Made by a program: the position numbers and the translations under genes | Notes under the pieces: model-generated | The model's database searches: none | Told to the model about the DNA's origin: nothing | What the model saw: the letters and a program-made list of their open reading frames with translations, nothing else | DNA from: Brevipalpus yothersi | Lineage: Eukaryota; Arthropoda; Arachnida; Trombidiformes; Tenuipalpidae | NCBI GenBank assembly: GCA_003956705.1 | Contig: QZCP01000836.1 | Coordinates: 1-64,000, forward strand | Reading direction: 5' to 3' | DNA length: 64,000 nucleotides | In this document: positions 60,336 to 64,000 of the stretch, one piece after another | Layout of the letters: every line of letters begins with the position of its first letter | Numbering within the stretch: position 1 is the first letter of the stretch

Positions 60336-61881
60336 GAACTCTAATGAATAATCCTGTTAAGGATTCGGCTTTAAAAATCAATGATCTGACTTCATTACCA
60401 TGGTGAGTAAAGTGTTTCTCCGATTGGTACGGAATTGACCAGACGATTGGAATAGTCCAAGGACAGAGAAGTTCTTACCTCAAGAGCACGAACTTAGCTT
60501 CGATCTATGCTCTCACCCTCTAAACCGAAACACTTCTATCGCTTGCAATGGGTGGAAAGAATGGTTTCAACAGTACCTCTCCTTCCATTTTATTTGGTGG
60601 TTTTCTTCAATACACTCTTAAAGTGTAGAGAACATATCACAAAAATGGTTGGTAAATCTGAGACTCTCAATCTAATAGGCCAATGGGAATCATCTTTTTT
60701 AATCTGACCTGAGATTCAGTTTCCTTCTGTCAATCGCACTCATTTCACATTAATTGTGGTACGATATTTCTCTCAGTCAAAGATCAAAAAAATTAATTGA
60801 GCTCTGATATTGATTCGTTTTCGACAGCTCATGTTGTCATGAAGAACGTTTCAAATCAGTCAATATGTATGCGTTTTCTTTCACTCTGAAAAGTTGAATT
60901 ATTCATTCTCCAAAAGAAACAGTTTCTCAACGGGTCTCTAGATTTGCTTCAAATTGACCCAACTAGCTCACTTGCTTAACTGCAATCATAACAAAAATAA
61001 TAATAATGTAAGACAAGAAACCCTCAAAATTGCTGTGAATGATTAAATTTAGGTTAATAACCATCTTTTTGTTTCATCTTTGTTTTCCATTCTTTTCTTT
61101 TGAATACAATGTAATGTAATATTTGACTCTGATTCATTTCCGCACTCTTTAGTATACTATAAATGATAAATGATTCACGTGTTTTGTGTTTGACGATCAA
61201 TCGAATACCTTGCATTCTTCGGATGAAAATTTTGTCTGCTTGATGAATCATGAGCAGAAAAAACCCAACAGAACATTCCTACATGGTGTTATAGTTCGTT
61301 CCGAAGAAACGGATGGTCAAAGAAGATCTGTATCGTGTGCAAAATTATCTGTGTGAATTTATCGCTCAATCATTTTCGAAATACACCGTGAAAAAGTTCT
61401 TGACCTGCTCGATACTTATCAAATGTAAGGCAATCAACCATAATGAATATGTATTGTTTATGAGTTCGATTGCTATGCTATGTCAGATCGCTAATTGTTA
61501 ATCAATTGTCTAGTGAGATACCTTATCTCCCAAAAAGTCAAGTTAAACAATCTTCCCTACACGATCGAGATGATCCTTTTGTCCAATCTCACTTTGTTCG
61601 TCATCAGAGAAACAGAAAGAGAGGAAGAGAGAGAAAATCCATTTGATTGTTCAAAATGAAAGAGAATTGTTTTCTTCCTACTCGTTAACAGTTTACTTAT
61701 GCGTACTTTTCTCCATACACATTTGTTTATCACTTAATCACTCAACTAGATACATAGACTTTTGCAGATCACTTTAAGGCACAACTCTAAACTTCGTTTC
61801 TCCTTGGTTTAACCATGTTTCACTTGTGTTTTGTTTAATTGATCTTGAACATCTTTTCAACAACCAAAAAGTTAGCTAAAA
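60336..61881. other. Intergenic region between SMG8 and the esterase gene
   Basis: 1.5 kb of AT-rich DNA with no recognised gene, repeat or RNA. Short frames at 60507-60707 and 61313-61501 resemble no family and probably lie in the SMG8 3' flank and the esterase promoter side. Confidence 0.55.
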
Positions 61882-62832
61882 ATGTCCAGTGGATTAACTC
61901 AATTGTCTTGTGACAAATTTTTCGATGGCCTACAGTACAGATATTCTCATCATAGTCGTGAAAATAATTGGCCAATGAAATTTACCGTCTTTTTGCCACC
62001 AAAAGCTTTGCTGGGTGAACGTTGTCCCGTTATGATGTGGTTGACAGGCAAAACTTTGGGTGAATTTGGTTTCACCAATAAATCGGGATTCCAGCGATGG
62101 GCTTCTGCGTTGAATATGATTGTGGTCGCACCGGAACCAACACCCAGAGGAATCGAGGAGCCAGATCCGGTTGAAGGTTTACCTTTCGGTGCTCAGCTAG
62201 GATCGTATGTGGATGCAACCACACCAATTTGGTGTGAACATTATCGAATGTACTCTTATATAACGAAAGAATTTTATGACATCGTTTTGGATAATTTTCC
62301 GGTGATTCGAGAAAAATTTTGCCTCTCTGGACACAGTATGGGAGCAAATGCTGCCATACCGATTGCATTGAGAAATTTGGACAAATTTGCCAGTGTAACT
62401 GCCATGTCAGGCAATTATAATCCAATAGAATCAGAAGAAGGTGTGAAAGCCTTTGAATTATATCTGGGCTCTGATCGTGATTCATGGCGTCCATATGATA
62501 CATGTGAAGTTATTCGAGATTATCATGGGCCACCGAAAAAAATTCTAATCGATCAGGTGAGTCAAAATTTTGGCATCATGGAATGCATTCACTGCTTAGT
62601 CCACCATTTTGAATTGATTTCTAATATATTTTATGTCCAATTACAGGGAGGTGGTGATATAGTGAGCGTTAAACATTTCAATCAGAAACCTCTTCTGGGT
62701 GCATGTCAAGGTACCGAAATATCTCTCACCTATCGCATTCATTCAGGATATCATCATGCATATGAATATATTCAAACATTTGTCAAAGATCACATGGAAT
62801 TTCATCTTAAGATACTCAATTCGATTGGATAA
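61882..62832 (+). CDS. ESD: S-formylglutathione hydrolase / esterase D family protein
   Basis: Two exons, 61882-62556 and 62647-62832, give 286 residues (human 282). The alpha/beta-hydrolase fold is clear: GHSMG nucleophile elbow with Ser152, SYVDATT, YRMYSYITKE, KKILIDQGGGD with Asp229, and GYHHAYEYI with His262, which align with the human triad. The family normally hydrolyses S-formylglutathione to formate and glutathione in the cytosol. Several usually invariant parts differ: the oxyanion-loop SGLTCTE block reads TGKTLGE, removing its cysteine, and GHSMGGHGAL reads GHSMGANAAI. It may therefore be a divergent paralogue with other ester substrates. The 90-nt intron is a multiple of three without stop codons, so a retained-intron protein is also open; family alignment favours removal. 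Confidence 0.9.
   Translation: MSSGLTQLSCDKFFDGLQYRYSHHSRENNWPMKFTVFLPPKALLGERCPVMMWLTGKTLGEFGFTNKSGFQRWASALNMIVVAPEPTPRGIEEPDPVEGLPFGAQLGSYVDATTPIWCEHYRMYSYITKEFYDIVLDNFPVIREKFCLSGHSMGANAAIPIALRNLDKFASVTAMSGNYNPIESEEGVKAFELYLGSDRDSWRPYDTCEVIRDYHGPPKKILIDQVSQNFGIMECIHCLVHHFELISNIFYVQLQGGGDIVSVKHFNQKPLLGACQGTEISLTYRIHSGYHHAYEYIQTFVKDHMEFHLKILNSIG
62557..62646 (+). other. In-frame 90-nt intron of the esterase gene
   Basis: It starts GTGAGT and ends TTACAG, is 90 nt long and has no stop codon in the coding frame. Removing it joins LIDQ to GGGD, which restores the conserved family spacing around the catalytic aspartate. Confidence 0.8.
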
Positions 62833-63668
62833 AAGCTGAATTCGAGAATATAAATAATGATTTTGAACATTTGAAAATTCTAATTCCCAACAATTTTTTG
62901 CATGGACAAACGCCATACTGAATTTATGCATATCCACCTAAGCCATAGTTTTCCTAAATCTTTCGAGAGGAAAACTTCTAATCCTTAAACGCATCAATCC
63001 ATGAATACACTCTCATTTTTTACCAAACTTGATTAATGAAATTCACAGCCCACATAAGAATTAGAATCAATTAAATAGTGGTAAGAATGGAAAAATTGCA
63101 GATGAAATTTCACTTTCTCAGGTGTGCGTGTGCAATTTGAGGAAGAGATAGATATTCTTCCCTTTCTTGATGGATAATTTTGTGTAAAATCATGTATTGG
63201 TGACATCTAATCGAAATTAAAATACATTAATCGTGAGCCATGGCCTGAGCAATGGTTGAGTGCAGATGAGTTTGATGGATGATTTCGTTAAGCCTAACTT
63301 CTTCGAAAATTTGAACCACGCACGTCAAAAAAGATCACTTCCAGGAAACTATTATTGACAGTAACATTAGCAAATTTATACAGTATGTACAGTATGTATT
63401 AAAAGGCTGAGCAAAAAGTTTTTCGAGTAAAGATCTTTTGTCGAATAACGGAAACCATCTCTCTTGCGAGAAAGCATTTACTTTTTATCATGATACATGC
63501 CTCCCAGCGTTGAGCTTCATTCAGAAAGAGATGTGGAAAAGATTCAACGTGATGGAACAATAGGATGTTTCATCTTAATCTAACCGCGATTACGCAATCA
63601 GATCTCTCTCTCTCTCTCTCTCTCTCTATCTGCTTATTTCATTAACATTGTACCATCATCATTATTAA
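62833..63668. other. Region downstream of the esterase gene
   Basis: AT-rich, with a (CT)n tract of about 24 nt at 63604-63627 and no recognised gene. No canonical poly(A) signal was found close to the stop; an ATTAAA variant occurs near 63216. Confidence 0.5.
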
Positions 63669-64000
63669 CATTTTTCTGTATTATTCCATCTCTTGCTTCC
63701 GCTGTTGGACTCATATCGTGTTCATCTCCAGCTATCTTACTGCCCCCAAAAATACCGTTATTTACTGTTGTTGTTTGCATATTTGTTTGTGATCATCTTC
63801 ATCAATTTGGTGTATTCTCTTCCCTGTTGTTTTAGGAAAAGGTTCACCGAAAAGAAAAAATTCTCCGGCTATTCCCAGCTGTATATCGTGTTTTACTGGT
63901 GCATGATTTTTGATTCAATTAGCATATTTGATTGCCTTGTCAACGTTGTGAGCTTATCACTCGTTTTTGACTGTTTATATCTTTATGGAAGCTTCAAACG
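63669..64000 (+). CDS. Possible 5' or internal exon of a multi-span membrane protein, cut by the right edge
   Basis: One plus-strand frame stays open for 110 codons to the window end. It has two hydrophobic stretches (YLLLLFAYLFVIIFIN and LVNVVSLSLVFDCLYLYG) around a basic loop, CFRKRFTEKKKFSGYSQ. Two acceptor-like sites lie within it, CATCTCCAG before 63732 and TTGTTTTAG before 63836, so the exon could start at either. The pattern of a helix followed by YGSFK recalls small four-span proteins of arthropods, but I cannot name a family. Chance openness in T-rich DNA is a real alternative. Confidence 0.3.

Overview
This is a nuclear window from an AT-rich arthropod genome, most likely a mite. 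The evidence is spliced genes with GT..AG introns (mostly 60-100 nt in the housekeeping genes), a eukaryote-only gene set (RME-8, MCM6, PAIP1, SMG8, mitochondrial proteins), low-complexity secreted proteins, and very many long (GA)n/(CT)n microsatellites. I cannot prove the species, and no bacterial, viral or transposon gene was recognised.

Layout. (1) 1-15.1 kb, minus strand: a dipeptidyl-peptidase-like type II membrane protein (DPP6/DPP10 group) in at least ten small exons separated by introns of up to 4.5 kb full of microsatellites. Its first exon lies to the right and its alpha/beta-hydrolase end runs off the left edge. (2) 15.1-22.9 kb: microsatellite-rich DNA with no gene I can support. 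(3) 22.9-29.3 kb, plus strand: a TATA promoter and a three-exon gene for a 929-residue, cysteine-free, Gly/Ser/Pro/Tyr-rich secreted protein. (4) 29.3-33.9 kb: non-coding. (5) 33.9-54.1 kb: a compact housekeeping block: DNAJC13/RME-8 (minus), mRpL30 (plus, divergent from it), ISCA1 (minus), a CSPP1-like coiled-coil protein (plus), PAIP1 (plus) and MCM6 (plus). (6) 54.8-55.7 kb: a five-exon gene for a small tyrosine-rich secreted protein, assembled here from exons too short for an ORF scan. (7) 56.05 kb: tRNA-Ala(CGC), minus strand. (8) 57-62.8 kb: SMG8 and an S-formylglutathione-hydrolase-like esterase, both plus. (9) The right edge may hold the start of a membrane-protein exon.

The genes do not form one pathway. 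They cover endosomal trafficking (RME-8), mitochondrial translation and Fe-S assembly (mRpL30, ISCA1), translation initiation (PAIP1), replication licensing (MCM6), nonsense-mediated decay (SMG8) and formaldehyde or ester metabolism (esterase D family). The points most worth a second look are two DPP-like introns that end in long (CT)n microsatellites acting as polypyrimidine tracts, a broken Glu-Glu substrate motif in the DPP-like protein, two secreted structural proteins with an intron inside the signal peptide, an E2F-type site upstream of MCM6, and a 90-nt in-frame intron in the esterase gene. Exon coordinates were assigned by eye from splice consensus, reading phase and remembered family sequences.
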